Source: an uncultured Burkholderiales bacterium (GTDB lineage Bacteria; Pseudomonadota; Gammaproteobacteria; Burkholderiales; Burkholderiaceae_A). Taken from it: a stretch of 64,000 nt of DNA. The DNA is taken from positions 1-64,000 of the forward strand of contig CALMJH010000012.1 of assembly GCA_937864175.1 (NCBI GenBank), written 5' to 3'. A program made the translations under genes and the position numbers. Position 1 is the first letter of the stretch. Every line of letters starts with the position of its first letter. Shown here piece by piece: positions 10,709 through 22,115 of this stretch. The notes below the pieces were generated by a model. That model was not told where the DNA came from. It did not search any database and saw only the letters and a program-made list of their open reading frames with translations.

Positions 10709-11460
10709 CCACACCACAAGAGCCGCGGCTGGGCCAGCTCCCCGCCCCCGAACTCAACGACCAGTCGGTGGCCCAGTATCTCCGAGCCCACCCAGACTTT
10801 CTGATTCGGCACCCCGCGGTCCTGGCCGAATTACAAGTGCCTCATCTCCAGGCCGGGGCGGCTAGCTCCCTGCTCGAGCGGCAGCTGTTGGTCCTGCGCG
10901 AGAAGATCAAGGCCCTGGAGCACCGCACAGTCGAGATGGTCCGGCATGCCCAAGAAAACGACGCCATCTCTGACAAGCTCATGACTTGGCTGCGCAGCCT
11001 GCTGCTGCAGGCCTCCCCGGTGGCCCGAGCAGACGAGCTGCCGCTTGGTCTGGCCAGGGCCTTCAACATCCCTGTGGTCGGCCTGGGCCTCTGGCGTGGC
11101 CCCGCCGTGAAAGACCTGGACCAGACGACTGACCTGGCCAGGCCCAGCTGGTCTCTGGCCGCCACCGACGAGCTGGCCCAGATGACCGAGGCCCTAAGTC
11201 GGCCGCTCTGCCTGCCTGTGAAGACCCATCAGGCCGGCATGGCCCTGCGGCTTCTCCATGACCAGGAGGTCCAGTCCCTTGCCCTGCTGCCCCTTCGTCA
11301 GGGTGCCTCACCGCAGGCTTTTGGGCTTCTCGTTCTGGCCTCTTCTGACCCGGGCCGCTTCACGCCCGACCATGGGACAGCCTTTCTGGAGCGTATTGCA
11401 GAACTCTCCAGCGCCGCCCTGCTGGGACTCTCGGCGCAGCAGTCTGACCCCACCGCCTAG
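10705..11460 (+). CDS. DUF484 family protein
   Basis: VAQYLRAHPDFLIRHPAVLAELQVPHLQAGAASSLLERQLLVLREK; located between dapF and xerC. Confidence 0.85.
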   Translation: MTTPQEPRLGQLPAPELNDQSVAQYLRAHPDFLIRHPAVLAELQVPHLQAGAASSLLERQLLVLREKIKALEHRTVEMVRHAQENDAISDKLMTWLRSLLLQASPVARADELPLGLARAFNIPVVGLGLWRGPAVKDLDQTTDLARPSWSLAATDELAQMTEALSRPLCLPVKTHQAGMALRLLHDQEVQSLALLPLRQGASPQAFGLLVLASSDPGRFTPDHGTAFLERIAELSSAALLGLSAQQSDPTA

Positions 11461-11474
11461 CCAAAGGCCAGGCC

Positions 11475-12458
11475 ATGTCCGCGGTCGAGGCCTTTATTGA
11501 GACGCTGAGGCAACAGCGTTACTCAGCCCAGACCCTGGCAGCCTATCGACGAGACCTGCAGGCCCTGACCCAGGGCCTCGGCGAGAAAACCTGGGACCAG
11601 GTCATGCCAGCAGACCTGCGGGCCTTGATGGCGAGCGACCACCAAGGCGGCCTCTCCGCGCGGTCGATTCGCAGGCGGCTGTCTGCCTGGCGAGGCTTTT
11701 TTGATTGGCTGCTTGTACAGGCCCACGGCCCCCGGCCGCCCGCCAATCCGGCCCAGGCCCTCAAGGCGCCCAAAGCGGGGCGGCCACTGCCCAAGGCCCT
11801 GTCGGTCGATGCGGCCTGCGCCTTTGTGGCCAGCCCAACTGACCACCGAGACCATGCCATGCTCGAGCTGCTCTATTCCTGCGGTCTGCGGCTCTCAGAA
11901 TTGGTCAACCTGAACTGCTCTGCCCGACAGTCCCAGGACCACGAGGGCTATGTCGATCTTGAGGCCGGCGAGTTGGTGGTGGTGGGCAAGGGCCGCAAGA
12001 CGAGAAAGCTGCCGGTCGGCCAGCCTGCCTTGGCCGCGCTGGCGGCCTGGCTACCCCAACGGGCCGCGATTCTTCAGGCCCATCCCGACCAGGCCGACCA
12101 GGCGGCGCTCTTTGTCAACCGCCGTGGGCAGCGGCTCTCTGGCCGGACGGTACAACGACAATTTGCCAAGCATGCGCAGGCAGCCGGCCTGGGGCTGCAT
12201 GTCCATCCGCACATGCTTCGACACTCTTTTGCCAGCCATGTCTTGCAGAGTTCAGGCGACCTAAGGGCCGTCCAAGAACTCCTTGGCCATGCCCAGATTG
12301 CGACTACGCAGGTCTACACCCACCTGGACTTCCAGCGACTGGCAGCGGTCTACGACCAGACCCATCCTCGGGCCAAGCGTCAGCCTGGGCACCCTGAAGA
12401 TCCCAGCCAGACTCCAGGCAGCGGCCCGGACTCAGATCCGGGCAAAATAGAACCATGA
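11475..12458 (+). CDS. xerC: Site-specific tyrosine recombinase XerC
   Basis: [54 protein letters not shown]. Confidence 0.95.
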   Translation: MSAVEAFIETLRQQRYSAQTLAAYRRDLQALTQGLGEKTWDQVMPADLRALMASDHQGGLSARSIRRRLSAWRGFFDWLLVQAHGPRPPANPAQALKAPKAGRPLPKALSVDAACAFVASPTDHRDHAMLELLYSCGLRLSELVNLNCSARQSQDHEGYVDLEAGELVVVGKGRKTRKLPVGQPALAALAAWLPQRAAILQAHPDQADQAALFVNRRGQRLSGRTVQRQFAKHAQAAGLGLHVHPHMLRHSFASHVLQSSGDLRAVQELLGHAQIATTQVYTHLDFQRLAAVYDQTHPRAKRQPGHPEDPSQTPGSGPDSDPGKIEP

Positions 12459-13426
12459 TTCCTGTCACCATCCTGACCGGCTTTTTGGGCGCCGGAAAAA
12501 CCACCCTCCTCAAACGCATCCTCTCGGAGCAGCATGGCCAGCGCATTGCGGTCATTGAGAACGAATTCGGCGAGGAGAGCATTGACAACGAGCTGCTCTT
12601 TGAAGACCAGCAAGAGCGCATCATCGAGATGAACAACGGCTGTCTCTGCTGCACGGTCCGCGGTGACCTGGTGGACATGCTGGCCAAATTGCACCAGCGT
12701 CGAACCGCGGGCGAAATCGCCTTCGACCGCGTCATCATCGAGACCACCGGACTGGCCGAACCCGGCCCGGTTGCCCAGACATTTTTTGTTGACGACCAGA
12801 TTGCCGAGCAATACCTGCTCGACGCCATCATCACCCTGGTCGACGCCTGCCACGGCCAGCAGCAACTCGATGCCAATCCAGAGGCCCAGTCCCAGGTCGG
12901 GTTTGCCGACCGCCTCCTTCTCTCAAAGTCAGACCTGGTGACGCCCCAACAACGCGACGACCTGGTCGCCCGGATTCGTCGCATGAATCCAAGGGCCCCC
13001 ATCGAGTTCGTGCATTTTGGTCAGGCCGATCTGCAGTCCATCTTGGACATTCGAGGCTTTAATCTGAATGCCGTCTTGGAGGTGGACCCCGACTTCCTGG
13101 ATGCGGACCGGCACGACCATCACCATGCCGATGACGTCTCGTCATTTCTTTTCAAGGCCGACCGTCCTTTCGATGCAGACCGGTTCGAGGGCTTTATGGG
13201 CGCGGTCTCTCAGGCCTATGGCCCCCAGCTGCTGCGCTACAAGGGCGTCCTCTGGGTGAAGGGCAGCGACCACCAGATGGTCTTCCAGGGGGTTCACATG
13301 CTGATGGGAGGCGACAAGGGAAGACCCTGGGCTGCTGGCGAGAAACGGGAGACCAAGATGGTCTTCATCGGCCGTAAACTCCCCCGCGATACAATCCTAA
13401 AAGGCCTCCACCAGTGCCTGGTGTAA
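12455..13426 (+). CDS. COG0523 (CobW/YjiA/ZNG1-type) GTPase, putative metallochaperone
   Basis: [18 protein letters not shown] Walker [15 protein letters not shown] CxCC motif, His-rich [12 protein letters not shown]. Confidence 0.92.
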   Translation: MIPVTILTGFLGAGKTTLLKRILSEQHGQRIAVIENEFGEESIDNELLFEDQQERIIEMNNGCLCCTVRGDLVDMLAKLHQRRTAGEIAFDRVIIETTGLAEPGPVAQTFFVDDQIAEQYLLDAIITLVDACHGQQQLDANPEAQSQVGFADRLLLSKSDLVTPQQRDDLVARIRRMNPRAPIEFVHFGQADLQSILDIRGFNLNAVLEVDPDFLDADRHDHHHADDVSSFLFKADRPFDADRFEGFMGAVSQAYGPQLLRYKGVLWVKGSDHQMVFQGVHMLMGGDKGRPWAAGEKRETKMVFIGRKLPRDTILKGLHQCLV

Positions 13427-13472
13427 GCAGGCCCAGCCGATCGATTAGCAGGACCAGTGGTTCAGAAGGGCA

Positions 13473-14809
<1,337 letters not shown>

Positions 14810-14839
14810 ACTGCCCAGGCGTTTGGGACGGGCCTGAGC

Positions 14840-15550
14840 ATGACCCAGCGGCTTCGCAGCCGGGCCAGACCCCTCTGGCTCATCGACCTGGACAACACCC
14901 TTCACGATGCAAGCCACCGCATCATGGCGGAAATTAACCAGCGCATGACGCACTACGTGGCCCAGTCTCTGGACCTCGACTTAGCAGCCGCTAGCGCCCT
15001 GCGAGAGCAGTACTGGCACCGCTACGGCGCTACCCTGCTGGGGCTCGTTCGTCACCATGGCATTGCGGCGGCAGACTTTCTGTCCAAGACCCATCCCCAG
15101 CCCGAAGAGCTGCCGGGCATGATTTCGCATGTGCCGGGACTGGCCCCCAAGCTTCGTCGCCTTGGAGGAGAGCGTTGGCTGCTGACAAACGCACCACGGG
15201 GCTACACCATGGCTTTGCTGCGGCAGCTCGGCATCCAACGAAGCTTCCACCGGGTGGTCTGCATTGAAGACATGTGGGCCCTGGGCCGTCTGCAGCCCAA
15301 GCCCGCCAACTGGCTCTGGCGTTCACTCATCCGTCAGTCCGGCCGCCCGGCCCATTGGCTCACCCTGGTGGACGACAGCCCCGAGAATCTCCAGGCGGCC
15401 CATCGCAGCGGCCTGCGGACTGTCCGGCTCTGGGCCTCGCCCAGCCTGATTGCCCGGACGAGACGCCAGGGCAGGCCTGCAGTTGTGCGCCGCCCCAGTT
15501 ATGTTCGGCATCAAGTAAACTCACTGGCATCGTTGGCCCGTTGGGCCTAA
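14840..15550 (+). CDS. HAD-family hydrolase, pyrimidine 5'-nucleotidase type
   Basis: LWLIDLDNTLHDASHRI motif I; TLVDDSPENLQAAHRSGLRTV. Confidence 0.85.
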   Translation: MTQRLRSRARPLWLIDLDNTLHDASHRIMAEINQRMTHYVAQSLDLDLAAASALREQYWHRYGATLLGLVRHHGIAAADFLSKTHPQPEELPGMISHVPGLAPKLRRLGGERWLLTNAPRGYTMALLRQLGIQRSFHRVVCIEDMWALGRLQPKPANWLWRSLIRQSGRPAHWLTLVDDSPENLQAAHRSGLRTVRLWASPSLIARTRRQGRPAVVRRPSYVRHQVNSLASLARWA

Positions 15551-15565
15551 CTTTTCGGAGAGGTC

Positions 15566-16186
15566 ATGACCGAGGCCACCCAGCCAGACCAGGACTCAGC
15601 GGGACCCACGCGCAAGCGTCCCAAGCCTGGCGAGCGACGCCTGCAGATTCTGCAGACCATGGCGGGCATGCTCGAAGAGGGCTCTGCCGAGCGCATCACC
15701 ACCGCAGCCCTGGCTGGACGCCTGGGCGTCTCCGAGGCGGCCCTCTATCGACACTTTGCCAGCAAGGCCCAGATGTTTGAAGGTCTGCTGGAGTTCATTG
15801 AGCAGACTATTTTTGGCCTCATCAACCAGATCGAGGCCGGCCAAGACCAGCCGGGTACCAAGGCCAGGGCCATGGTCATGATGCTGCTGAATTTTGCCGA
15901 GAAGAACCCTGGTATGACCAGAGTACTGGTTGGTGACGCCATTGTTTTTGAGCATGGCCGGCTTCAACAACGGGTTAATCAACTCGTGGACCGGGCCCAG
16001 GCCTCTATCCGACAGTCGTTAAAACTCGCCCAGGCCTCTGGCCAGCAGACCATTGACGCCAGCCGCCTGGCAAGTCTGGCCATGGGTTTTGTCCTGGGTC
16101 GTTGGCTGCAGTTTGCAAAGACCAACTTCTCTGCCAAGCCCACCGACGCTGCCGCCGAGATTGTCTCGGCCATGCTGCCAGCCTAG
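15566..16186 (+). CDS. slmA: TetR-family nucleoid occlusion factor SlmA
   Basis: RITTAALAGRLGVSEAALYRHFASKAQMFEGLLEFIE. Confidence 0.9.
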   Translation: MTEATQPDQDSAGPTRKRPKPGERRLQILQTMAGMLEEGSAERITTAALAGRLGVSEAALYRHFASKAQMFEGLLEFIEQTIFGLINQIEAGQDQPGTKARAMVMMLLNFAEKNPGMTRVLVGDAIVFEHGRLQQRVNQLVDRAQASIRQSLKLAQASGQQTIDASRLASLAMGFVLGRWLQFAKTNFSAKPTDAAAEIVSAMLPA

Positions 16187-16200
16187 ACTGCCAGCTTAGA
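16175..16200. repeat. 13-bp tandem duplication CTGCCAGCCTAGA / CTGCCAGCTTAGA at convergent gene ends
   Basis: Two adjacent 13-mers differing at one base. Confidence 0.9.
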
Positions 16201-16966
16201 GGCCCGCGGGTCGCCCAGCGCAGACCGAGCAGCCGGAGTGACGCAAGACCCTTACCGCCTGAATCTCCAACGACCTGCTGTCGACCAGACGAAGCAGACC
16301 CGTCTGCACCGGCAGCCCGGCCAACCACTTCAGTGCCTCATGGGCCTGCATCAGACCCACCAGGCCAGCCGCAGTAGAGAAGACCCCAAAGGCGCCGCAG
16401 GCCGCATCGGCCTGCTGGGTGGTCGGATCAAAGAGGCAGGCATAGCAGCCGGCTGTAGGGTCCAGTGGGTCTAGCAACAGCAACTGACCGGACCACTGGA
16501 TGACCGAGGCCATGACCAGCCGCCGGCCGAGGCGGTGGCAGAGTCGGTTGATGAGTTGCCGGGTCTCGAACTGATCGGTGCAGTCGACGACCAGGTCGGC
16601 CTCTGCGATCCAGTCGGGTAGGTTGTGGGCATCGGCCTGCACGGCCGAGGCCTGGACCTGACACTGCGGCGCGAGACGACCCAGTGCCGCCGCACCGACC
16701 AAGACTTTGGGCTGTCCCTCATCGGCTGGCCCGAACAGCACCTGACGTGGCAGGTTGGAGAGATTGACCAGGTCGCCGTCCACCCAGTGCAGATGGCCGA
16801 CCCCTCCAGCCGCCAGGTAGAGGGCAACCGGACAGCCCAGGCCACCAGCACCGATCACCAGGACCCGGGACTGTCGCAGTCGCGACAGGGCGGCCTCATC
16901 GAGGTCCTCAAGCAGCAGGGTCCTGCTAAAGAGCAGTTCTTCTTGGGCTGAGGAGAGGGCAGTCAA
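16196..16966 (-). CDS. HesA/MoeB/ThiF family E1-like adenylyltransferase
   Basis: RVLVIGAGGLGCPVALYLAAGGVGHLHWVDGDLVNLSNLPRQVLF; DLVVDCTDQFETRQLIN. Confidence 0.9.
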   Translation of the reverse strand: MTALSSAQEELLFSRTLLLEDLDEAALSRLRQSRVLVIGAGGLGCPVALYLAAGGVGHLHWVDGDLVNLSNLPRQVLFGPADEGQPKVLVGAAALGRLAPQCQVQASAVQADAHNLPDWIAEADLVVDCTDQFETRQLINRLCHRLGRRLVMASVIQWSGQLLLLDPLDPTAGCYACLFDPTTQQADAACGAFGVFSTAAGLVGLMQAHEALKWLAGLPVQTGLLRLVDSRSLEIQAVRVLRHSGCSVCAGRPAGL

Positions 16967-16991
16967 GGTCCGAGCCAGCGGTGGAACAGGA

Positions 16992-18410
16992 CTACTTCTT
17001 GGCTGCAGTGGGCTCCGGCGCAGGGCTGGTCTTCACCGGCTGGCCCTGCAGCAGTGCCAAGGCCTGGCTTAGCTGGTAGTCCTCTTTGGACCCAAAAACA
17101 ATGGGCTTTCGGTCGCTGGCAGGTGCTTGGCCCGCGGCACGCTGGTCTTGCCCGGCCGACCCGGTCTCGGCCTTGTTCTCGAGGTGCCGATTGAGGTCTG
17201 CCTCACGAAGCCGGAATCGATCCGTGATGTCCCCCTCGGGGGTCTCCTCCACCCAGAGATCGGGACGAATGCCGGTGGCCTGAATGGACCGGCCTTTGGG
17301 CGTGAAGTACCGGGCCGTGGTGAGCTTGATGGCCGTGCTGCTGGTGAGCGGCAGAATGGTCTGGACCGATCCCTTCCCGAAGGTCTGGGTGCCCAGGACT
17401 TTGGCACGGCCATGGTCCTGAAGAGCGCCCGCCACAATCTCGGAGGCCGAGGCAGAGCCAGCATTGACCAGGACCACCATGGGCAGCTGTCGAACCTTGG
17501 GATGCAGGCCTGCCAGGGGATCTGCACCGCCCCGGACATAGTCCTCGGGCAGGGCCCGGTAGATGCGTTTGGCGTCTTCTTGCCGGCCATCGGTACTCAC
17601 CACCGTCAGGCCTTCTTTCACAAAGGCCGCGGTGACACCGACCGCCGCGTGCAGAAGGCCGCCGGGGTCGTTGCGCAGGTCTAGGACCAGCCCCTTGATG
17701 GGCTTGCTGGGGTCTTTGCTGGACTGCTCAATGAGTTTGTTGAGATGCGTCGTCATGTTGGCGACGGTGTGCTCCTGAAACTGGGTAATGCGCACAAAGC
17801 CATAGCCGGGCTCTAGCCAGCTGGACTTCACGCTCTGAACCCGAATGACATCGCGAACAATGCCAATCACGATGGGCTGGGCGGCACCCTTGCGAGAGAT
17901 GGTGAGTTCAATCTTGGTCTTGGGCTTGCCGCGCATGAGTTTGACCGCATCTTGCAGGGCCATGCCTTTGGTGGCCTTGTCGTCAATCTTGATGATGAGG
18001 TCACCGGCCTGAACGCCGGCTCGGGCGGCGGGGGTGTCTTCGATGGGCGAGACCACCTTCACGAAACCGTCTTCGGTCCCGACCTCAATGCCCAGGCCAC
18101 CGAATTCGCCCTGGGTGCCGACCTGCAGTTCCTTGAACGCCTCTGCATCCAGGTAGGCCGAGTGGGGATCGAGCCCCGCGAGCATGCCGCTGATGGCTTC
18201 GGTGATGAGCTTTTTGTCTTCAACGGTCTCGACGTAGTTGCCCTTGATGGCCCCATAGACCTCGGCAAACTGCCGCAGCTCGTCGATGGGCAGTGCAATG
18301 CGGCCCTCCCGCTGCGCGAGGGCTGAGAGCCCCGTGCTGATCAGCAGCCCGCTGATAAGACCCGTACCGATCCAGCCTGCGATTTTCCAGCGTGAGGTTG
18401 TAGAGCGCAT
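16992..18410 (-). CDS. S41 carboxy-terminal processing peptidase with PDZ domain
   Basis: GLVLDLRNDPGGLL, VVLVNAGSASASEIVAGALQDHGRAKVLGTQTFGKGSVQTI. Confidence 0.95.
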   Translation of the reverse strand: MRSTTSRWKIAGWIGTGLISGLLISTGLSALAQREGRIALPIDELRQFAEVYGAIKGNYVETVEDKKLITEAISGMLAGLDPHSAYLDAEAFKELQVGTQGEFGGLGIEVGTEDGFVKVVSPIEDTPAARAGVQAGDLIIKIDDKATKGMALQDAVKLMRGKPKTKIELTISRKGAAQPIVIGIVRDVIRVQSVKSSWLEPGYGFVRITQFQEHTVANMTTHLNKLIEQSSKDPSKPIKGLVLDLRNDPGGLLHAAVGVTAAFVKEGLTVVSTDGRQEDAKRIYRALPEDYVRGGADPLAGLHPKVRQLPMVVLVNAGSASASEIVAGALQDHGRAKVLGTQTFGKGSVQTILPLTSSTAIKLTTARYFTPKGRSIQATGIRPDLWVEETPEGDITDRFRLREADLNRHLENKAETGSAGQDQRAAGQAPASDRKPIVFGSKEDYQLSQALALLQGQPVKTSPAPEPTAAKK

Positions 18411-19175
18411 CTAGGCCGCCTTGCCTTGGTTGGCAACAGCCGCCATGGCGGCCTCGATCACTGCGGGGTCTGCCAGGTATTGGCGCGACGTGAGCGAGAG
18501 GCTCTGATCGAAGGTCAGGACCATGGGCTGGGCCGTTGGGATGTTGAGGTTGAGAACGTCGGTTTCTGACATGTTTTCTAAAATCTTGATCAGGGCCCGC
18601 AGGGAGTTGCCGTGGGCCGCAATCAGGATACGCTCGCCGTTGGCCAGCCGGGGAACAATCTGATCTTCCCAAAAGGGCTTTACCCGTTCAACCGTGTCGG
18701 CCAGGCATTCGGTCAGGGGTAGCAGGCTGGGGTCGACGCCCTGATAACGGGGGTCATGGCCCGCCCAGTTGGGGTCTTGTCGGGTTATGGCATTGGGCCG
18801 CACATCGTAGGCTCGACGCCAGAGCAAGACCTGCTCCTCGCCATACTTGGCGGCGGTTTCTGACTTGTTCAGACCCGCCAAGGCCCCATAGTGCCGCTCG
18901 TTCAGGCGCCAGTCGCGAACCACGGGGACCCAGAGCTGGTCCAGGGTATCGAGGGTGATCCAGCAGGTCCGAATGGCCCGCTTCAGCACAGAGGTGTAGG
19001 CCACATCAAACTGATAGCCCTGGGACTTCAGCAGCTCTCCCGCCCGAACAGCCTCCTGCCGACCCGCCTCGGTCAGGTCGATGTCGACCCAGCCCGTAAA
19101 ACGATTCTCGAGGTTCCACTGGCTCTGACCGTGGCGCAGCAGGACAACACAGGGGGATTGGGGGGACGTCGACAT
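18411..19175 (-). CDS. gpmA: 2,3-bisphosphoglycerate-dependent phosphoglycerate mutase
   Basis: [29 protein letters not shown]; start MSTSPQSP at 19175. Confidence 0.95.
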   Translation of the reverse strand: MSTSPQSPCVVLLRHGQSQWNLENRFTGWVDIDLTEAGRQEAVRAGELLKSQGYQFDVAYTSVLKRAIRTCWITLDTLDQLWVPVVRDWRLNERHYGALAGLNKSETAAKYGEEQVLLWRRAYDVRPNAITRQDPNWAGHDPRYQGVDPSLLPLTECLADTVERVKPFWEDQIVPRLANGERILIAAHGNSLRALIKILENMSETDVLNLNIPTAQPMVLTFDQSLSLTSRQYLADPAVIEAAMAAVANQGKAA

Positions 19176-19257
19176 AGCGCAAACTCTCTTAGACCAGGCT
19201 TCTAAAGCCTCCATTCTATAATCCGGCTTTTCACCCGTTGCGCCAAAGGAGTCCGGC

Positions 19258-19683
19258 TTGCAGTTTCTTCTCGACAATATCTTTCTGGTGCTGGCCGCCC
19301 TAATCAGTGGGGGCATGCTGCTCGCACCGGCCCTCACCCGCGGTGGGGCTGTGAAATCCATCAACACCCTGACCGCCACCCAGCTGCTCAATGGTCGTCA
19401 GGCCATCTTGGTCGACCTTCGTGAGACCAGCGAGCTCAACAAAGGCACGGTTCCGCAGGCCCGTCACATGCCCAACTCAGGCTTCTCGGCCGCGGCCGAT
19501 GCCCTGGCCAAAGAGGCCCTGGCCGGCAAAGAGCCCAAGCCCGTCATCCTGATGTGTGCAGCCGGCTGGCGCAGCCTGCAGTCGGGCAAGCGCCTTCGCA
19601 AGGCTGGCCTCCAAGAGGTCTACAGCCTCGATGGTGGCTTTGATGCCTGGAAGCAGGCTGGCCTGCCGATCAAAAAAGCCTAA
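19258..19683 (+). CDS. Membrane-anchored rhodanese-like domain protein
   Basis: TTG start; N-terminal [20 protein letters not shown] active-site region. Confidence 0.85.
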   Translation: MQFLLDNIFLVLAALISGGMLLAPALTRGGAVKSINTLTATQLLNGRQAILVDLRETSELNKGTVPQARHMPNSGFSAAADALAKEALAGKEPKPVILMCAAGWRSLQSGKRLRKAGLQEVYSLDGGFDAWKQAGLPIKKA

Positions 19684-19703
19684 GACTCACACCGGAGAAC
19701 CCC

Positions 19704-19964
19704 ATGCAAAAAGTCACCATGTACAGCACTGCGGTCTGCCCCTACTGCCAGCGGGCCGAGATGCTGCTCAAGCAGCGAGGCGTCACCGAGATTGAAAAAA
19801 TTCGTATCGACCTCGACCCGGCCCAGCGCGATGAGATGATGGCCAAGACCGGCCGCCGAACCGTGCCGCAGATCTACATCGGTGAGACCCACGTTGGCGG
19901 CTTTGATGACCTAGCGGCCCTCGACAAAGAGGGCGGCCTGCTGCCCCTGCTGCAAAAGGCCTAA
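19704..19964 (+). CDS. grxC: Glutaredoxin 3
   Basis: MYSTAVCPYCQRAEMLLKQRGV; VPQIYIGETHVGGFDDL. Confidence 0.95.
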   Translation: MQKVTMYSTAVCPYCQRAEMLLKQRGVTEIEKIRIDLDPAQRDEMMAKTGRRTVPQIYIGETHVGGFDDLAALDKEGGLLPLLQKA

Positions 19965-19996
19965 GCGGCCCCCCTCCACCCACCCGAAAGCCACCC

Positions 19997-20509
19997 ATGT
20001 CCGAGTCCACCACCGCCATCAGCCCAGACCAGTCTGAGCAGCAGGCCATCTTCAATCTCCAGCGCGTCTACCTCAAGGACTGCTCACTCGAGATCCCCGA
20101 GGCACCCACCATCTTCATCGAAGGTGCAGAGCCCAAGCTTCAGTTTGAGTTGGACACCAGCGACCTTGACCTGGGCCAAGACCTCTGTGAGGTCAGCATC
20201 CGCTGCACCGTCACCTGCCAGATGGGCGAGAAGGTGGGCTTTCTCATCGAGGCGACCCAGGCCGCCATCTTTGAAATCAAGGGAGTCTCAGAGGAGCAGC
20301 GTGTGCTGCTCAAGGGCATCTCCTGCCCCAACATCGTCTATCCCTATCTGCGGGCCAATATGGCCGATGTCGTCCAGCGCTCGAGCTTTCCCCCGGTGCA
20401 CCTGGCGGAAATTAATTGGGAGGCCTTCTTCCAGCAGAAGATGGCAAGGCTGGCTGCCCAGTCGGCTGCATCGGGCACGACCGACAGCGGCATCATTCTT
20501 CCCCATTAG
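19997..20509 (+). CDS. secB: Protein-export chaperone SecB
   Basis: FNLQRVYLKDCSLEIPEAP; CPNIVYPYLRANMADVVQRSSFPPVHLAEINWEAFF. Confidence 0.96.
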   Translation: MSESTTAISPDQSEQQAIFNLQRVYLKDCSLEIPEAPTIFIEGAEPKLQFELDTSDLDLGQDLCEVSIRCTVTCQMGEKVGFLIEATQAAIFEIKGVSEEQRVLLKGISCPNIVYPYLRANMADVVQRSSFPPVHLAEINWEAFFQQKMARLAAQSAASGTTDSGIILPH

Positions 20510-20523
20510 ATTCACGCGCCAGC

Positions 20524-21657
20524 GTGTCCAGCCCAAACCCCCTGGCCGATCGGCGCAGCCTGCAGTCCGTTGACCAGGACTTTCCGGTCACCCTTGTCCT
20601 GGGGGCAGGGGCCTGGGGCACCGCCCTGGCCATCCACCTGGCCCGTCGGGCTCCGGTCGGACGGATTCGGCTCTGGGCCCGAGAGGCCGAGCGCATCGAG
20701 GCCCTGGCCCGAGACCAAGAAAACCACCGCTACCTGCCCGGCCAACGCCTTCCTCAGGGCTTGGCACTGGTGGCCGACCTTCGGACTGCCCTGCTGGACT
20801 GGCGTCAAGACGCAGCCCAAGTCCTTGCCGAGTCCCACGGCCGATCCCGAGCCCTGCTGGTCTTGGCCTGCCCGGTCGCAGGCCTGTCTGCGCTCAGCGC
20901 CAATCTCCACCAGACCCTGGGCCCCGCCCAGGCCGGCGAGGGGCTGATTTGGCTCTCAAAGGGACTGGTCATGCAGCCTGGCCAGACGGCTGCTTTTGCC
21001 TGGCCCGCGGACCAGGTCGACGAGGCGTGCAGCCATTGGCCCTCGGGTGCCCTCTCGGGCCCCAGTTTTGCGCTTGAGGTTGCCCGGGGACTACCGGTCG
21101 CCTTGACGCTGGCCAGCCACCAGATGGACTGGGCCAGGGCCGTTGCGAGCCAGCTCCACGGCGGTGGCATGCGGGTCTACACCAGCCCTGACCTCATCGG
21201 GGTCCAGCTTGGCGGAGCCATCAAAAACGTGTTGGCCATTGCCGCTGGCGTAGCCGGTGCCATGGCCCTGGGTGCCAATGCGCGTGCTGCCCTCATCACC
21301 AGAGGGCTGGCCGAGGCCGCCCGCCTGGGTCAAGCACTCGGGGCCCAGCCCGAGACTTTCATGGGACTGGCGACCTTGGGTGACCTGGTCCTCACGGCCA
21401 CTGGCGACCTCTCTCGAAATCGGCGTGTGGGCATGGGACTGGCGGCTGGCCGCCCGCTCGATCAAGTCCTCTCAGAGCTGGGCCACGTGGCCGAGGGGGT
21501 CTTGACGGCCCCAGCCATTGCGGCCTTGGGCCAAGCCCGCGGTGTCGAACTACCCATCACGCAGGCGGTCTGCCGACTCTTGTCGGGTGACTGGTCGGCC
21601 CAGCGGGCCATGCAAGAGCTGCTCACCCGCGACCCAACCGACGAGTCCCACGCCTAG
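20524..21657 (+). CDS. gpsA: NAD(P)H-dependent glycerol-3-phosphate dehydrogenase
   Basis: VLGAGAWGTALAIHLA; SGPSFALEVARGLP; GAIKNVLAIAAGVAGAM; in-frame GTG at 20524. Confidence 0.94.
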   Translation: MSSPNPLADRRSLQSVDQDFPVTLVLGAGAWGTALAIHLARRAPVGRIRLWAREAERIEALARDQENHRYLPGQRLPQGLALVADLRTALLDWRQDAAQVLAESHGRSRALLVLACPVAGLSALSANLHQTLGPAQAGEGLIWLSKGLVMQPGQTAAFAWPADQVDEACSHWPSGALSGPSFALEVARGLPVALTLASHQMDWARAVASQLHGGGMRVYTSPDLIGVQLGGAIKNVLAIAAGVAGAMALGANARAALITRGLAEAARLGQALGAQPETFMGLATLGDLVLTATGDLSRNRRVGMGLAAGRPLDQVLSELGHVAEGVLTAPAIAALGQARGVELPITQAVCRLLSGDWSAQRAMQELLTRDPTDESHA

Positions 21658-22115
21658 ACCGCAAAGCCTTGTTGTCGCCAGGCTTCGTAGACCGTGATGG
21701 CCACGGTGTTTGATAGGTTCAGTGAACGGTTGTCAGGCCGCATGGGCAGCCGCAGCAGCCGATCTGACCCAAACCAGGCCCGATGGACCTCAGACAAGCC
21801 GCGGGTCTCAGAACCGTAAAACAGCCAATCGCCCGCCTGAAAAGCCAGGCTGAAAAAATCTTGCTGGCCGCGGGTGCTCAGACCAAAACTTCGCAGCGGT
21901 TCGGGCCGGGCCTTGGCCAGAAAGTCGGACCAGTCAGAGTAGGCCTTGACCAGGCTGATCTCGTGATAGTCCAGGCCAGCCCGACGCATCTTGGCATCGT
22001 CCAATGGAAACCCCATGGGCCCCACCAGGTGCAGCGCCACGCCAGTATTGGCGGCCAGCCGAATCACGTTGCCGGTGTTGGGCGGGATCTCGGGCTCCAC
22101 CAAGACCACATTCAA
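21654..22115 (-). CDS. trmL: tRNA (cytidine(34)-2'-O)-methyltransferase (SPOUT)
   Basis: LNVVLVEPEIPPNTGNVIRLAANTG...LPMRPDNRSLNLSNTVAITVYEAWRQ; proposed TTG start at 22115 in a TTGA overlap with the comF stop, preceded by GGGGAG. Confidence 0.88.
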   Translation of the reverse strand: MNVVLVEPEIPPNTGNVIRLAANTGVALHLVGPMGFPLDDAKMRRAGLDYHEISLVKAYSDWSDFLAKARPEPLRSFGLSTRGQQDFFSLAFQAGDWLFYGSETRGLSEVHRAWFGSDRLLRLPMRPDNRSLNLSNTVAITVYEAWRQQGFAV

